A stretch of DNA of 64,000 nucleotides from Paenibacillus macquariensis (GCF_900156375.1 NZ_FTNK01000001.1:248001-312000); one strand, 5' to 3'. Shown: positions 18,987-28,063, counted from the first letter of the stretch. Notes: generated from the sequence alone by a model not told the origin. Numbers and translations: made by a program.

Positions 18987-19032
18987 GGGACATCCCAAGA
19001 GGCTAATGTGGCCTCTTGGGATGTCCCTTTTT
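18987..19032 (+). terminator. Strong terminator after the GH92 gene
   Basis: An 18-bp perfect stem starting GGGACATCCCAAGAGGC with a 6-base loop, followed by TTTTTG. It closes the regulator-mannosidase unit. Confidence 0.9.
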
Positions 19033-19059
19033 GTAGTTCTTAATACATCGCATCATATC

Positions 19060-19170
19060 TGCCATCTCTAGCTCTATCTCTATATCTATATCTACAAATG
19101 TAAAACCAAATAAACCAAAAAGGTTTATCGGGTGAGATGAGAATAGTTTATAGGCTTTAAAACAAGTTTA
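19060..19170 (-). repeat. Solo relic of a recombinase leader
   Basis: Bases 19100-19170 match 35360-35432 at about nine of ten positions, including the hairpin-forming AAACCAAAAAGGTTTAT and the following CGGGTGAGATG. At 35 kb this sequence is the leader of a family A tyrosine recombinase. Here the recombinase gene is gone and only the leader remains, next to a TATCTATATC-type microsatellite (19068-19095). It may mark an old element boundary at the edge of the accessory region. Confidence 0.6.
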
Positions 19171-19254
19171 TATTAAGCATAAGTTTAAATATTGATCTTT
19201 AGGTTTATCCTTATCGCATAGCCCTACCCTCATATAAAGGAGAATGATTAACTT

Positions 19255-19770
19255 ATGGATTCAACTAAAGACTTATTGATAAAAAAAGCATATGCCACCC
19301 CTAGTTTAAGACAAAATATTTTTAATAAGGGCACGATTTTCTTATACTGCGATTACGCTGGTTATGTTGTACAAAATGAATTTGGCGTAGCTTGCTGTAT
19401 TGTCTATAATCGAACTATAAGCGTTACCGCCAAGAAACTTCTAATTGAACATGATAAAGGTTCAAATTACGGTGAATTACTAGCTATCGCTTACAGTCTT
19501 GAGTTACTGACAAAAGCACTTACGAAACATCAACCGAAAGTCGCTATCATATTTACTGACTGTAGTTCTATATTACGAATTTTATCAAAACAACACTTTC
19601 CACATCACTTTTATGAAAATGTAAGAAATGAAATATTAGCTTCATTAGATCATCTGAATAATATGTTCCCAGAGGTTAAAGTAAGTGTAAAATACATTAG
19701 CAAACACAAGAAGAACAACCATTTGCACAGAATGGCTCATAATGAGGCTAGACATGTCGCTACTAAGTAA
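19255..19770 (+). CDS. RNase HI-like protein
   Basis: 171 residues. The acidic residues of the RNase H fold are placed as expected: D in LYCDYAG (about 33), E in NYGELLAIAYS (about 79), D in IFTDCSS (about 107) and a C-terminal HRMAHNEAR segment (about 160). It resembles the short reverse-transcriptase-type RNase H proteins of Bacillales (YpdQ/YpeP group), which cut RNA in RNA-DNA hybrids or are inactive relatives. AAAGGAG lies 13 bases before the ATG. Stand-alone gene with its own terminator. Confidence 0.7.
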   Translation: MDSTKDLLIKKAYATPSLRQNIFNKGTIFLYCDYAGYVVQNEFGVACCIVYNRTISVTAKKLLIEHDKGSNYGELLAIAYSLELLTKALTKHQPKVAIIFTDCSSILRILSKQHFPHHFYENVRNEILASLDHLNNMFPEVKVSVKYISKHKKNNHLHRMAHNEARHVATK

Positions 19771-19800
19771 TTTCTTCCATCACTTTTCCTACAAATAAAA

Positions 19801-19830
19801 AAACTAATAAACCATAAGGTTTATTAGTTT
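19801..19830 (+). terminator. Terminator after the RNase H-like gene
   Basis: A 13-bp perfect stem (AAACTAATAAACC and complement) with loop ATAA, followed by an A/T-rich run, 30 bases after the stop codon. Confidence 0.75.
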
Positions 19831-19989
19831 ATTAATTTCTAACTAAAAATTTTTTTAATTGGGTGAGGCTTCTTATATTGTAATTGTTTCTTTCATGTCC
19901 TAGTTAATAAAACGGAACTAAAATTTAAAAAGGTGCTAACTGGAAATAACTTTCCCAATTACCACCAGTTATATCATCCTGCTTGCTTT

Positions 19990-20255
19990 TTAGGTATTCG
20001 TCGGCATCACATATGCTGATTTTTTCTTCATCATAGCGTAGATGATGTTTACTAGTTTCCTCATAATATTTACAATAACCTGTTGCTTCGTTTTACCCTC
20101 AGCCATCTTCTGTACATAATAGGCATAAACATGAGGATTCCTTGGTTCCCTCTTGGTACGTGTGACCGCTATCTGTCGGATAGCAAGGCTCTTGATAATA
20201 TCATGTAATTCTCGATTTCCTTGCTTACTTTTGTAGTTTCGTGACTTACCACCTG
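19990..20255 (-). pseudogene. IS110/IS1111-type transposase, C-terminal remnant
   Basis: The minus strand reads through as GNRELHDIIKSLAIRQI, then REPRNPHVYAYYVQKMAEG, then RKLVNIIYAMMKKKSAYVMP and a TAA at 19990-19992. This is the C-terminal part of the transposase_20 domain of IS110-family enzymes (the YYxxKxxEGK and RxLVxxIYAM pattern). No N-terminal DEDD domain is found upstream, so only about a quarter of the gene survives. Confidence 0.75.
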
Positions 20256-20296
20256 ACCATATGAGTTATTACACTCATGTGGCTTGAAATCAGTTA

Positions 20297-20487
20297 TTAC
20301 TTCTTCAGGTAATCTTCAACTAGAATCATCATTCTTTCACAAAATTTGATATCAGTAATTCTTACATAATAATCTTCGATAAACATTAATAATCCGAGTA
20401 CCTTCATTAATTTGTCTTTTTTATTTATAAGATAATCATTTACAGACACGTCTTTAAAACTGTGATAATCCAACCAATACTGAATAC
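20297..20487 (-). pseudogene. Unrecognised ORF remnant
   Basis: An open frame of about 63 codons ending at TAA 20297-20299 and bounded upstream by a stop, with no start codon or ribosome binding site of quality. The translation (DVSVNDYLINKKDKLMKVLG, then FIEDYYVRITDIKFCERMM) has natural protein composition, so it looks like the 3' end of a lost gene. Bases 20490-20820 hold nothing I can name beyond scattered TTTCAA repeats. Confidence 0.35.
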
Positions 20488-20820
20488 TTTATTCTCTTTT
20501 AAAAGGACTTGTCTTATTTATTGGAATTAATTTCAATTATTGAAACTAAACTCAATTTCACCTTAAAAAACCTCGATTTAGTTTCAAAATTCGAACCTAC
20601 AGAAGTCCTTTTTATGTAGTAACCCGGTAAAAACGCCAACTAAACTCACAATTTGAAACCAATTACCCTCCTGCGAGCAATTTTCACCTGTTAGTTTCAA
20701 TATATCACACTAAATACAACCGTAATTTGGCTATACAAGTTGAACAAGACATTTACGTGTTGATCGCTGCGCGCGGAGATCATTCATTTTATTCAACTTA
20801 TATACATTCCCCAACAAAAA

Positions 20821-20855
20821 AACAGCCCAACCATTTTAGTGATAGTTGGGCTGTT
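20821..20855 (-). terminator. Terminator of the secreted SLH-like protein gene
   Basis: An 11-bp stem (AACAGCCCAAC and complement) with 13-base loop; on the minus strand the right arm runs into seven T. It lies 34 bases after the stop codon of the minus-strand gene. Confidence 0.88.
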
Positions 20856-20888
20856 ACGATTTTACTATTAACTTATCAGATCAATCTA

Positions 20889-22262
20889 TTATTTAGATTC
20901 ACCGTGCAAGTATCTGAAGAAAGGCAGATCAACCCAGAATTTAACTGGCTTAATCGTTACATCAGGATCGATTGCTTTCAAACCAGCAATTACTTTTTCT
21001 GAATTTTCATTCAGTGAGTAAGGATTTACTGTGTAAGGGCTATCTGCATCTGTAATTTGGTTGTTAGTAATTTGCGCATAACCATTCAATTCTGTTGCAG
21101 AATAATAAAGCGGCTGCCACCATGAGCTAGCGATCAAACCAGTTTGACCATCTTCATTTTTCTTTGCATATTTTTCAATTACTGCATCGAAAGCAGCTTT
21201 ATCAGCAACTGTAGCAAATTCAAATTTCAGATCGTATTCTTTTGCATAAGCGATATAATTTCCGTTTGCAATTTTCACTACGTTTGGACCTGGATCGCCC
21301 CACTCAGCCAAGTGAAGGAAAGCGGAAGTTTTAGGCTCAAATTGAACTTTAGCATTTAGACCTTCACTGCGAAGCAAACCAATAAGCTGTACAGCATGCT
21401 TATAGTTGGAATGACCATAGCTTAGTGCAAGTGATGGGATAAAGTTAGGTTCAAAACGTAAATCTTTGATGCTGTAGCCTGTAATAAGCTCTTGCTCCAA
21501 TGCTGTATTAACAATCTTTTGCAATTTCGGAGCGTCAATGATATCGGAAGTTTTGTATGCGCTATTCAGCTTGTTATAAATATCAGCATCATTAACGTAA
21601 CCGATATATTGCTTATAAAGACCTTTAGTAATAAGTACTTTACCAGCAAGCGTGTTGATCAATTGCTCGCTTGCGATACCTTTAGGCTTGAAGTTAGCAT
21701 AAAACTCTGCTGGCAATAGGCCTGTATCAACAGCAAGCGCTAATTCTTGAGCCACTTTAGTTCCTAGTGTGCTTCCGTTAACATTAATTGCGCTTAGCAC
21801 TTTGTTAACTTTCGTAGCAGGATATGTGTACGCAAGCTCTTTAAGGTCAGCCGCTCTTACTGCAATGGAGATTGCAACCACATTCGTAAGTGTTTCTTCT
21901 CCTTGAAATGCAGGACCTGTTAGAATACCTTCTTCATATAAAGCAGCAGCTGCCGGGAACAATGCATCAGTTTCTTTAACATCTGTAAATACAACTTCTT
22001 TACCAGAAGGCTTAACTTTTAGGACACTAGCTATTGCGTTGATGAATTGGCCTTTCGTAATTTCACCCTCAAGTTTTACATTGTACTTTTCTTGCAAGAA
22101 CTGTTTATACTGCGGTACGCCGTCCTCTTGTGAAGCAGCAACTGCTACTGTTGCAACAGGTGCAACAGATGCTGCGAAAGCAGCTGGCTGCGCAAAAATG
22201 ATAGATGCGGATAAGAGGAGTGCTGTAAAAAGCTTGGCGTATGAAACAACTGATTTTGTCAT
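20889..22262 (-). CDS. Secreted protein with SLH-like N-terminal region
   Basis: 457 residues from the ATG at 22260-22262 with GGAGG eight bases upstream; the longer frame start has no ribosome binding site. Signal peptide (KLFTALLLSASIIFAQPAAFAA), then segments like GEITKGQFINAIASVLKVKP and AAALYEEGILTGP that resemble S-layer homology repeats, arranged as about three imperfect copies to residue 250. The C-terminal 200 residues are unassigned. Probably a cell-surface protein. Last gene I would place in the chromosomal backbone. Confidence 0.75.
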   Translation of the reverse strand: MTKSVVSYAKLFTALLLSASIIFAQPAAFAASVAPVATVAVAASQEDGVPQYKQFLQEKYNVKLEGEITKGQFINAIASVLKVKPSGKEVVFTDVKETDALFPAAAALYEEGILTGPAFQGEETLTNVVAISIAVRAADLKELAYTYPATKVNKVLSAINVNGSTLGTKVAQELALAVDTGLLPAEFYANFKPKGIASEQLINTLAGKVLITKGLYKQYIGYVNDADIYNKLNSAYKTSDIIDAPKLQKIVNTALEQELITGYSIKDLRFEPNFIPSLALSYGHSNYKHAVQLIGLLRSEGLNAKVQFEPKTSAFLHLAEWGDPGPNVVKIANGNYIAYAKEYDLKFEFATVADKAAFDAVIEKYAKKNEDGQTGLIASSWWQPLYYSATELNGYAQITNNQITDADSPYTVNPYSLNENSEKVIAGLKAIDPDVTIKPVKFWVDLPFFRYLHGESK

Positions 22263-22453
22263 GAACAATACCTCCAATTAATCCCGATATATTTTATCGG
22301 ATTTACGTAACGTCGATTATTATATCAACTCAAAAACTATTATGTCAACAAAAATATTTACAAAAATTTCATTTGATAGAATGCCCGAATAATTACTCCA
22401 TAGCATGGTAGCTTTCATCGTCTGCAATGCTCTGTATGTCCTCTGAACTTATG

Positions 22454-22702
22454 TTAATATAACGATAACCGTCTACTTGTTGTTTCTTCAAAGCCTTTTC
22501 CTATAAAAAAATAGTCATAGGAATGACCGATCAATGAAGGATTTTTGCTCAATAAGGTCGATTTGATATCGATATTTCTGAAATCGACACGATTGCCTTC
22601 TTCATTCCTTACTAAATATTTCAAATTTGGAATTGCTTTAAATATTTTTTTCATGTCTGAGTTATTTTCAACAAATATGTTAAAGACAACGCCATTCACC
22701 AC
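22454..22702 (-). CDS. Hypothetical short protein, possibly a remnant
   Basis: 82 residues from a GTG without a convincing ribosome binding site; the frame is open for only nine more codons. Not recognised. The sequence (NLKYLVRNEEGNRVDF, then KNPSLIGHSYDYFFIGKGFE) could be the tail of a larger protein. It lies 50 bases after the small membrane protein gene on the same strand. Confidence 0.35.
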   Translation of the reverse strand: MVNGVVFNIFVENNSDMKKIFKAIPNLKYLVRNEEGNRVDFRNIDIKSTLLSKNPSLIGHSYDYFFIGKGFEETTSRRLSLY

Positions 22703-22752
22703 CGAATTCTTTGAATCAAATTGCCATTTTATAATTAAACTTAAATCTTACA

Positions 22753-23052
22753 TCATTTATTATTTCCGCCTTCTTTATCACGTTCTCTTGAAAGATTTAT
22801 GTAGTTTGATGCAGCTTCAATAATTGACACTGCAATGACAAGCCACTCAACTTTCGTAATTTCATTGAAATCTAACTTATTATAGTAAACCGTATAAATC
22901 GCAATAGCAGCATATAAGAATGATTTTATCCCGTATTCAAACTTTGAGGAATGATTACTAAATAAATACTTCAATGCACCAATACGCTGAAGAATTTCTA
23001 ATATAACTATAACTACGATTAGCATGAATACCGATACAAATAAATTACTCAA
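22753..23052 (-). CDS. Small membrane protein, possible partner of the HEPN-like gene
   Basis: 99 residues from a TTG with a GAGG seven bases upstream. Three hydrophobic segments (about 3-20, 45-60, 68-85), with a short polar tail RERDKEGGNNK. No family recognised. It follows the HEPN-like gene by 56 bases on the same strand. A small membrane protein beside a nuclease-like gene is a frequent layout in defence loci; that reading is inference. Confidence 0.55.
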   Translation of the reverse strand: MSNLFVSVFMLIVVIVILEILQRIGALKYLFSNHSSKFEYGIKSFLYAAIAIYTVYYNKLDFNEITKVEWLVIAVSIIEAASNYINLSRERDKEGGNNK

Positions 23053-23108
23053 TTAAAACCTCACTCCCTCTTATTTGCCTTTTTTGTTCTTCTGATAAAG
23101 CAGTCATT

Positions 23109-23735
23109 TCATCCAAACAAAGATACATATTTTTCTCTGAATAAATCTATGTCACTTATACCTAAAGAAATTAGAGCAATTGAATATATAAAAGCTTGAA
23201 CCAACCAACCTGTCTTAGGATATACGTTTAAAAACCAGTCGTCTATGCTTACTTCAATGATTTCAGTTTTATTTCCCACACGTTTTTTTATCTCTATACA
23301 ATTTTTTTGACCAGAATATTTTATTGTATTGTGCGAATCAGCATTACGGATATTTCTGTTTAACACTTGTGTTATAGATTCATACTTGTTATTCGTCTCG
23401 GTATTAAAATATTGAATTCTATTATGAAGTGCCAGTTTTAAAATATTATCACTTTTTACTTGCTCGTTCTTTGCTATTCTAATCGAATTTGGTTTCCTAC
23501 CATTGTCCAACATTTCTTGAAAAACAATGCACGCTTCACTATAAGTGTTTGCTAGATAAAGCATAATATCATATGCCTTTCTCGTTGGTATCCAGCCTAA
23601 TTTATTTAATTCATTTTTAATAGACTTGATTTCACTATAATCGATAGTTTTAGAAACTAGATATGCAAAAACTGTATCCGTAGGTTTCTTCTTTAACAAT
23701 TTCAATTGCTCGATTAGATATGTTGTCTCGCTCAT
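23109..23735 (-). CDS. HEPN-like protein of unknown function
   Basis: 208 residues, largely helical. The sequence RNIRNADSHNTI (about 130-141) contains RNADSH, which fits the R-N-x3-H signature of HEPN ribonucleases. It is followed by a conserved-looking region on KTEIIEVSIDDWFLN and a hydrophobic helix (WLVQAFIYSIALISLGI). Start ATG has GGTGA upstream. If active it would be an RNase used in abortive defence; without a structural search the HEPN call stays tentative. Confidence 0.5.
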   Translation of the reverse strand: MSETTYLIEQLKLLKKKPTDTVFAYLVSKTIDYSEIKSIKNELNKLGWIPTRKAYDIMLYLANTYSEACIVFQEMLDNGRKPNSIRIAKNEQVKSDNILKLALHNRIQYFNTETNNKYESITQVLNRNIRNADSHNTIKYSGQKNCIEIKKRVGNKTEIIEVSIDDWFLNVYPKTGWLVQAFIYSIALISLGISDIDLFREKYVSLFG

Positions 23736-23847
23736 TTTTTATTCACCAGTACTTTCAAATTAATGTTTTGATGTTAAAGTTTCAAGTGAAGTGTAGTGAA
23801 ACATTTCTTTAGGAACTTCTTCAATTCTCATTACGGCAAAATTAAAT

Positions 23848-23955
23848 TTAGAATTTGACAAGCAGTTTCAGATAATACTCGGGATCTACGCACTCATTTC
23901 CCCCATACAGATAGAAGAGTACGCTTAAATCTACTTCAAAGAGTGATCAGCTTTC
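23848..23955 (-). pseudogene. Frameshifted gene remnant
   Basis: The minus strand has about 35 codons ending FYLYGGNECVDPEYYLKLLV and a stop at 23848-23850. The upstream continuation lies in another frame, so it is a decayed 3' end. Family unknown. The rest of 23736-24069 shows no further coding signal. Confidence 0.3.
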
Positions 23956-24069
23956 CATAGCTGAAATAACAACAGGTTATCATCTGAAAACCATCCTCCG
24001 AAAAGCTCCAACAAAATAAAATCCACCTTATTTGGTAGCTAGCCCATGAATACACGATCTACTACTAAA

Positions 24070-24858
24070 CTAAATTTTTGAAATGATAGCACCAATGATA
24101 GCACCAATAATTAGATTAACTATTGCATACAACCAATGATCTTTAACCGACTCAAATATTCCCTGTGGTGTCAATCCATAAACTTGGTAAAACCTAGAAT
24201 TAGTCTTCAGGCTTCCTTGATCTACTTTCTCGAGTACCGTATGAAAAATGTCAACTTTTTTCAAAGTTGACTGATGGAGCTTAACATATTCCTTATTATC
24301 GAATGCCTTCGCTTCAACTTCTCCCGAAAGAAAGTCTCTTCTGGATATATTATTTCTGTCAGTTAGTCTCTCTAATCTAGGATGTCCAATGTAATTCAGC
24401 CCATAAATATCAACCAAAAAACGAGGTAAGTCTATTTTAATTTTAGAGTCAATTACTTCTGGCTTCCCACCTAAAACTGTAAACCTATTTTCAATCGCTT
24501 CAAATCCAAAGTTAAGGTCACGCATATTCCAATGTACCCAAGAAAAGTCCTTGTGCTTCTTTACAAATTGAAAGAAATCCTTCAGCATATCCTTCTCTAA
24601 AGCATCATAGTGAGTTTCAATCTCGTTAAATGCTATTCTTTTTGTTTCCGCTATTCTATGAATTGCAAATGATTTAGTTTGCGCTGTATTGAAATACCTT
24701 ACAGCAATTGAAGTAATCCGAGGAGTTTTACCTTCATTTATATCATAAAGGCTCTCACACGAATAATGAATGATTAAAATATGAGAAGGATTTCTTGATA
24801 TTTCGTCAATTGTTTCAATTGCTTTTTTTCTTTTGTTTAAGCGGTATTTTAACGACAA
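24070..24858 (-). CDS. C-terminally membrane-anchored protein with DEDD-exonuclease-like features
   Basis: 262 residues from a TTG with GGAGGG eight to nine bases upstream. The last 18 residues (VNLIIGAIIGAIISKI) form a single hydrophobic tail anchor. The soluble part shows IIHYSCESLYD, ITSIAVRYF and WVHWNMRDLNFGFEAI, arranged like the Exo I, beta strand and Exo II regions of DnaQ/RNase T-type folds, but the acidic residues are not all conserved. It may be a degenerate or divergent nuclease. Stand-alone in the accessory region. Confidence 0.4.
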   Translation of the reverse strand: MSLKYRLNKRKKAIETIDEISRNPSHILIIHYSCESLYDINEGKTPRITSIAVRYFNTAQTKSFAIHRIAETKRIAFNEIETHYDALEKDMLKDFFQFVKKHKDFSWVHWNMRDLNFGFEAIENRFTVLGGKPEVIDSKIKIDLPRFLVDIYGLNYIGHPRLERLTDRNNISRRDFLSGEVEAKAFDNKEYVKLHQSTLKKVDIFHTVLEKVDQGSLKTNSRFYQVYGLTPQGIFESVKDHWLYAIVNLIIGAIIGAIISKI

Positions 24859-25001
24859 TTCTTATTCCCTCCACCAGTCAAGTAACATTATTTTAATAAT
24901 AGCTACCGATACCTACCTTCATAAGTGCACTACTATATTTGTAATTGAACTTTATGTAAGACATATCATGCTTTGAGCTACTTCGTGAACACACAATACC
25001 A

Positions 25002-25153
25002 TATGTTGGTATATCTGTCTTTAACGTATCGCTCAGAAATCATTATCGAGTTTCTGGCTATATGTATACTGAGCCTTTCAGCAAATAACAATCGTATTTC
25101 ATCTATTATCCATCCCCCGCCCCTCTCCAACAAAAAACCACCTCCACAGGTGG
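25002..25153 (-). repeat. Decayed coding fragment with terminator, related to 44064-44152
   Basis: On the minus strand it reads LLFAERLSIHIARNSIMISE then RYVKDRYTNI. The copy at 44.1 kb reads MLFAESV.THTASNSMVICE then RYVKDESSNIE. Both precede (on the minus strand follow) a hairpin with T-run; here the hairpin is CCACCT/AGGTGG at 25138-25153. I do not recognise the parent gene. The rest of 24859-25555 has no other gene signal. Confidence 0.5.
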
Positions 25154-25555
25154 CTAATCCTTAACCTTATGAGTTTAACTTCCACACTCGATACACTTCG
25201 TAAACATACGTCTATAAAGCACAGAGCAACTCCCGACACAATGGAGTTAACTCTCAATAAAACTTCTCTTTTATTGAACTACCGTGTTCCGTAGGATCAA
25301 TCATGAATATGTTTCAATTTAACTTGTTTCGCAAAGTCATTCAATTCAGGCATATAAACTTGAATACCATCAAAAGGGAACGGATCATCAGACTTAGCTG
25401 GTTGTATGTGTCTCCTGATTCCACTTCTCTGAAAATCCATGTTGGTGAACAAAGGGCGTCAGTGACACAGCTGGAATGCTCTATTATGTGGAGTTTCGGG
25501 CTACTTTGATACACATTCATTATTCCCAAGTTTTTTATCGGGTTTCCTCATTATC

Positions 25556-26032
25556 TCAATTAGTTAGCCTTAGATAGTGAAGTTTAATATCTTGTAATGC
25601 AATACTTAAATCAAAAGATGCATCAATAGCAATATATAATGCAATAATACTTGCTAATACAACTACAATTGCAACATCTTTAAGTGTTTTTCTGTTCTTC
25701 TTATAAAGGAAAAACGAAATTACTGCAACAATTATAAAGTATGATAACGATATGATTAGTTTTGAAAGTATCAATTTACTATCGCTTACAGCCATCATAA
25801 AATTTTGTAATTCATCTTGATTGTCGATACTTTCTTCGATAGTGGTTATATCTCCTTTGTAACCTACCTTCCAAGAGAATGAATTTTCCTCTTTGGTTAC
25901 GGTGTACTCATAGCCCATAACTTTACCATCAACAATAATTCCTGAATATTCTTGTGTGTCTTCTTCACGTTGGGTACAAGCCGATAATATTAAAGTGAAA
26001 CAAAGCAACACAATCGGAATATATTTTTTTAT
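25556..26032 (-). CDS. Small lipoprotein with two membrane helices, atypical start
   Basis: 158 residues if started at ATA 26030-26032. Lipobox LSAC (LLCFTLILSAC), a polar middle and two hydrophobic segments (ILSKLIISLSYFIIVAVISFFL and DVAIVVVLASIIALYIAIDA, each given in parts). AAAGAGGGG lies exactly six bases before an ATA codon followed by AAA AAA TAT, the usual beginning of a lipoprotein signal. The only normal in-frame start, GTG at 26063-26065, has no ribosome binding site. The original ATG may have mutated to ATA. Function unknown. Confidence 0.5.
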   Translation of the reverse strand: MKKYIPIVLLCFTLILSACTQREEDTQEYSGIIVDGKVMGYEYTVTKEENSFSWKVGYKGDITTIEESIDNQDELQNFMMAVSDSKLILSKLIISLSYFIIVAVISFFLYKKNRKTLKDVAIVVVLASIIALYIAIDASFDLSIALQDIKLHYLRLTN

Positions 26033-26064
26033 AATAATCCCCTCTTTAATTAGATTAATAAGCA

Positions 26065-26259
26065 CTATGCACTGAATTTTGATAAGCGTAAACTGTCGTT
26101 TGTTTCCATCATTTCAAATACAAATGATGTTAATAGAAACTCTTTTATATTATGTTTTGTGGTTTCATTACTATGGCTATCTACGAACAAGAACCAAGCG
26201 AGGTAATTGTCAAGATATTTGGTAGCCACACCTTTAAAAGGGTAAGCCCATTGTTTCAA
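26065..26259 (-). pseudogene. IS1595/ISXO2-like transposase, C-terminal remnant
   Basis: 64 codons reading WAYPFKGVATKYLDNYLAWF, the conserved C-terminal block of ISXO2-type transposases (GVATKYLxNYLxWF). The catalytic domain is missing upstream, and no terminal repeats are visible. It directly abuts the lipoprotein reading frame. Confidence 0.65.
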
Positions 26260-26366
26260 ACGTGCATATAATTTCTCCTTTATATTTTCGGTGATTTCAC
26301 CTAATTAGTTATTGAGATTATACTATAAGTTACCATTCCCTTAGCGTTGATTCTCACTACACAAAA

Positions 26367-26394
26367 AAAGACCTATCTCATTAGAAAGGTCTTT
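26367..26394 (-). terminator. Terminator after the excalibur-like gene
   Basis: Stem AAAGACCT/AGGTCTTT with a 12-base loop; on the minus strand it is followed by seven T. A diverged copy with the same flanks sits at 35884-35911. Confidence 0.75.
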
Positions 26395-26424
26395 GCTAAA
26401 ACTAAATTCTGAAACGAACACCAC

Positions 26425-26661
26425 TTACCGTTCACAAGCAATCAAGTCTTTGTCTCGATCACTCTTCTTATTGGCGTCATACAGTGCCTGAGAAACAAAA
26501 GGCTTGTGCTTCGTTTTCCCACCCTTGTTTTTGACTGAGGAGGAACGAGCCACTCCACCTTTGTACACCTTGTTCAACTCCGTACAGAAGTCTTGAACCT
26601 GATAACGAAAGTTTAGAAGTTTAATTACCTCACGGAAACTAATTTCAGCGATAATTTCCAT
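26425..26661 (-). CDS. Short protein ending in an excalibur-like motif
   Basis: 78 residues ending ANKKSDRDKDLIACER, which matches the end of excalibur calcium-binding domains (D-x-D-x-D-x-I-x-CE). The start ATG is three bases from the stop of the preceding gene and has no ribosome binding site, so translation would depend on coupling. A second copy of the last 13 codons is stranded at 35947-35988 and a shorter one at 28.26 kb. It could be a fusion remnant rather than a working gene. Confidence 0.45.
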   Translation of the reverse strand: MEIIAEISFREVIKLLNFRYQVQDFCTELNKVYKGGVARSSSVKNKGGKTKHKPFVSQALYDANKKSDRDKDLIACER

Positions 26662-26664
26662 TAA

Positions 26665-27324
26665 TCAGTACAACACTAATTTTGACTTGTAGGCATACTC
26701 GTTTATACTCTCCATTGCTTTCAAACAAAATCCACCTAGTTTTTCTTGATATTTATGAAATAGTATCATATCTTCTTCTGTACGTCCTTCAAGATCGATA
26801 TCGAAATCTGGACGTAAATAGAAATCCTTTCTACCAGCTCTCCGTGTAAAAAAATTAAGTGTCATGAATGTACTAAGTTCATTCAATGAATTAATTAGTT
26901 GATCCAAGACTGTGTTAAGTTCATCATTAAAGTATTTTGTAGTCGGTTTCCGAGAAAAATCTATAAAATCCGTAAGTTTTTTACTTTCCTCTATATTATA
27001 TGAACAAGATGTATGAACACTTTCTATTACTTGTAACAAAGACTCACTCTCTATTCTTTCAATTATACTTTCAAGTAAACGCTCATCCATTTCAAAACGC
27101 TTTCCATTCTGTGGATTTTTATCATTTCCATTAAAAATATTGGTCGTATTGTTATTTACGGTTACAGCTCCATCCGTTTGGATATTTTTAGAACCATTTT
27201 GATTTTTTATGTATTGTGGTATGGGTGGATTCTTTTTTTTAAAGAAGAACCTATATATACCCCCTACTATTACTAGACCAGCACCAGAAAATATCCAATC
27301 TAAATTTGAAATAATATAGTTCAT
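26665..27324 (-). CDS. Membrane-anchored hypothetical protein
   Basis: 219 residues from ATG 27322-27324, chosen for GGAGG five bases upstream. One N-terminal membrane helix (SNLDWIFSGAGLVIVGGIY), then FFFKKKNPPIPQY, a low-complexity N-rich linker (TVNNNTTNIFNGNDKN) and a helical cytoplasmic domain. No catalytic motif seen. The TM-plus-linker plan recalls small effector or sensor proteins in defence islands; function unknown. Next gene upstream is the Mrr-like nuclease. Confidence 0.55.
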   Translation of the reverse strand: MNYIISNLDWIFSGAGLVIVGGIYRFFFKKKNPPIPQYIKNQNGSKNIQTDGAVTVNNNTTNIFNGNDKNPQNGKRFEMDERLLESIIERIESESLLQVIESVHTSCSYNIEESKKLTDFIDFSRKPTTKYFNDELNTVLDQLINSLNELSTFMTLNFFTRRAGRKDFYLRPDFDIDLEGRTEEDMILFHKYQEKLGGFCLKAMESINEYAYKSKLVLY

Positions 27325-27400
27325 ATCTTCCTCCAATAAATTGCTATTTATCACCTTATGAGTCTATAAAAATATTAGATTATACAACATTCTAATCAAG

Positions 27401-28063
27401 TCATTTACTCATAACCTTCTTAACAAACTTCTCTGCTTTATAGTCCTTCTTAATTTCATGAAGTACTAAACTATTAGTTTCTCTCCATGATTCCAAGATC
27501 GTCCTCGGCTCAGCTTCAATCCTGTCCTTGACTGCTTGAATATCATCTCTCTTGAATGCTTCAATTATGCTTATCAAATCATCACGATCCAACAACTTTA
27601 CATGATTTATTCCTGCCAACGTTTCACATGGTTCTGTAAACTTAGCAGAAGCTATCACAATGGCTTTCTTTGCCTTATAATACCTCATACAGGAAAATAC
27701 TTCCTGAACTGCGCTTATGCCTACTGGAGCAGAGTATCGCTTCGCCTGTACCACATTTCTTATCCCATCTCGATCAGTAAAAACTACATCTGCACCAAAA
27801 TCTCTAGCCCCAACTGTCTTATATACTCCCTTGTAACCTAATTCAAGAAACAATCTATATAGATACATCTCAAATCCAGTACCATCTTCCATCAAATCAA
27901 TGTCTGAAATATCAATTGCTTTTAAAGCATAATTCTCTTCCGATGGTTGACTAGCACTCTTATAAGCCGTTTTGTTCCTGATTATATATCCAATCAAAGT
28001 CCCAACACATACGATGATAATGATTGCAAAGACTATGTATCCAAACAAAGAACAAACCCCCAA
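27401..28063 (-). CDS. Membrane-anchored Mrr-type restriction endonuclease, copy 1
   Basis: 220 residues. An N-terminal membrane helix (about 4-26) is followed by an Mrr catalytic domain: GFEMYLYRLF, RDFGADVVF and VVQAKRY supply the E, D and QxK residues of this PD-(D/E)XK subfamily. Mrr enzymes cut modified DNA. The start is uncertain (TTG 28063, or a TTG five codons later with GGGGG upstream). A second copy is at 37716-38387; the 3' halves and downstream bases are nearly identical, the 5' parts are not. Confidence 0.8.
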   Translation of the reverse strand: MGVCSLFGYIVFAIIIIVCVGTLIGYIIRNKTAYKSASQPSEENYALKAIDISDIDLMEDGTGFEMYLYRLFLELGYKGVYKTVGARDFGADVVFTDRDGIRNVVQAKRYSAPVGISAVQEVFSCMRYYKAKKAIVIASAKFTEPCETLAGINHVKLLDRDDLISIIEAFKRDDIQAVKDRIEAEPRTILESWRETNSLVLHEIKKDYKAEKFVKKVMSK

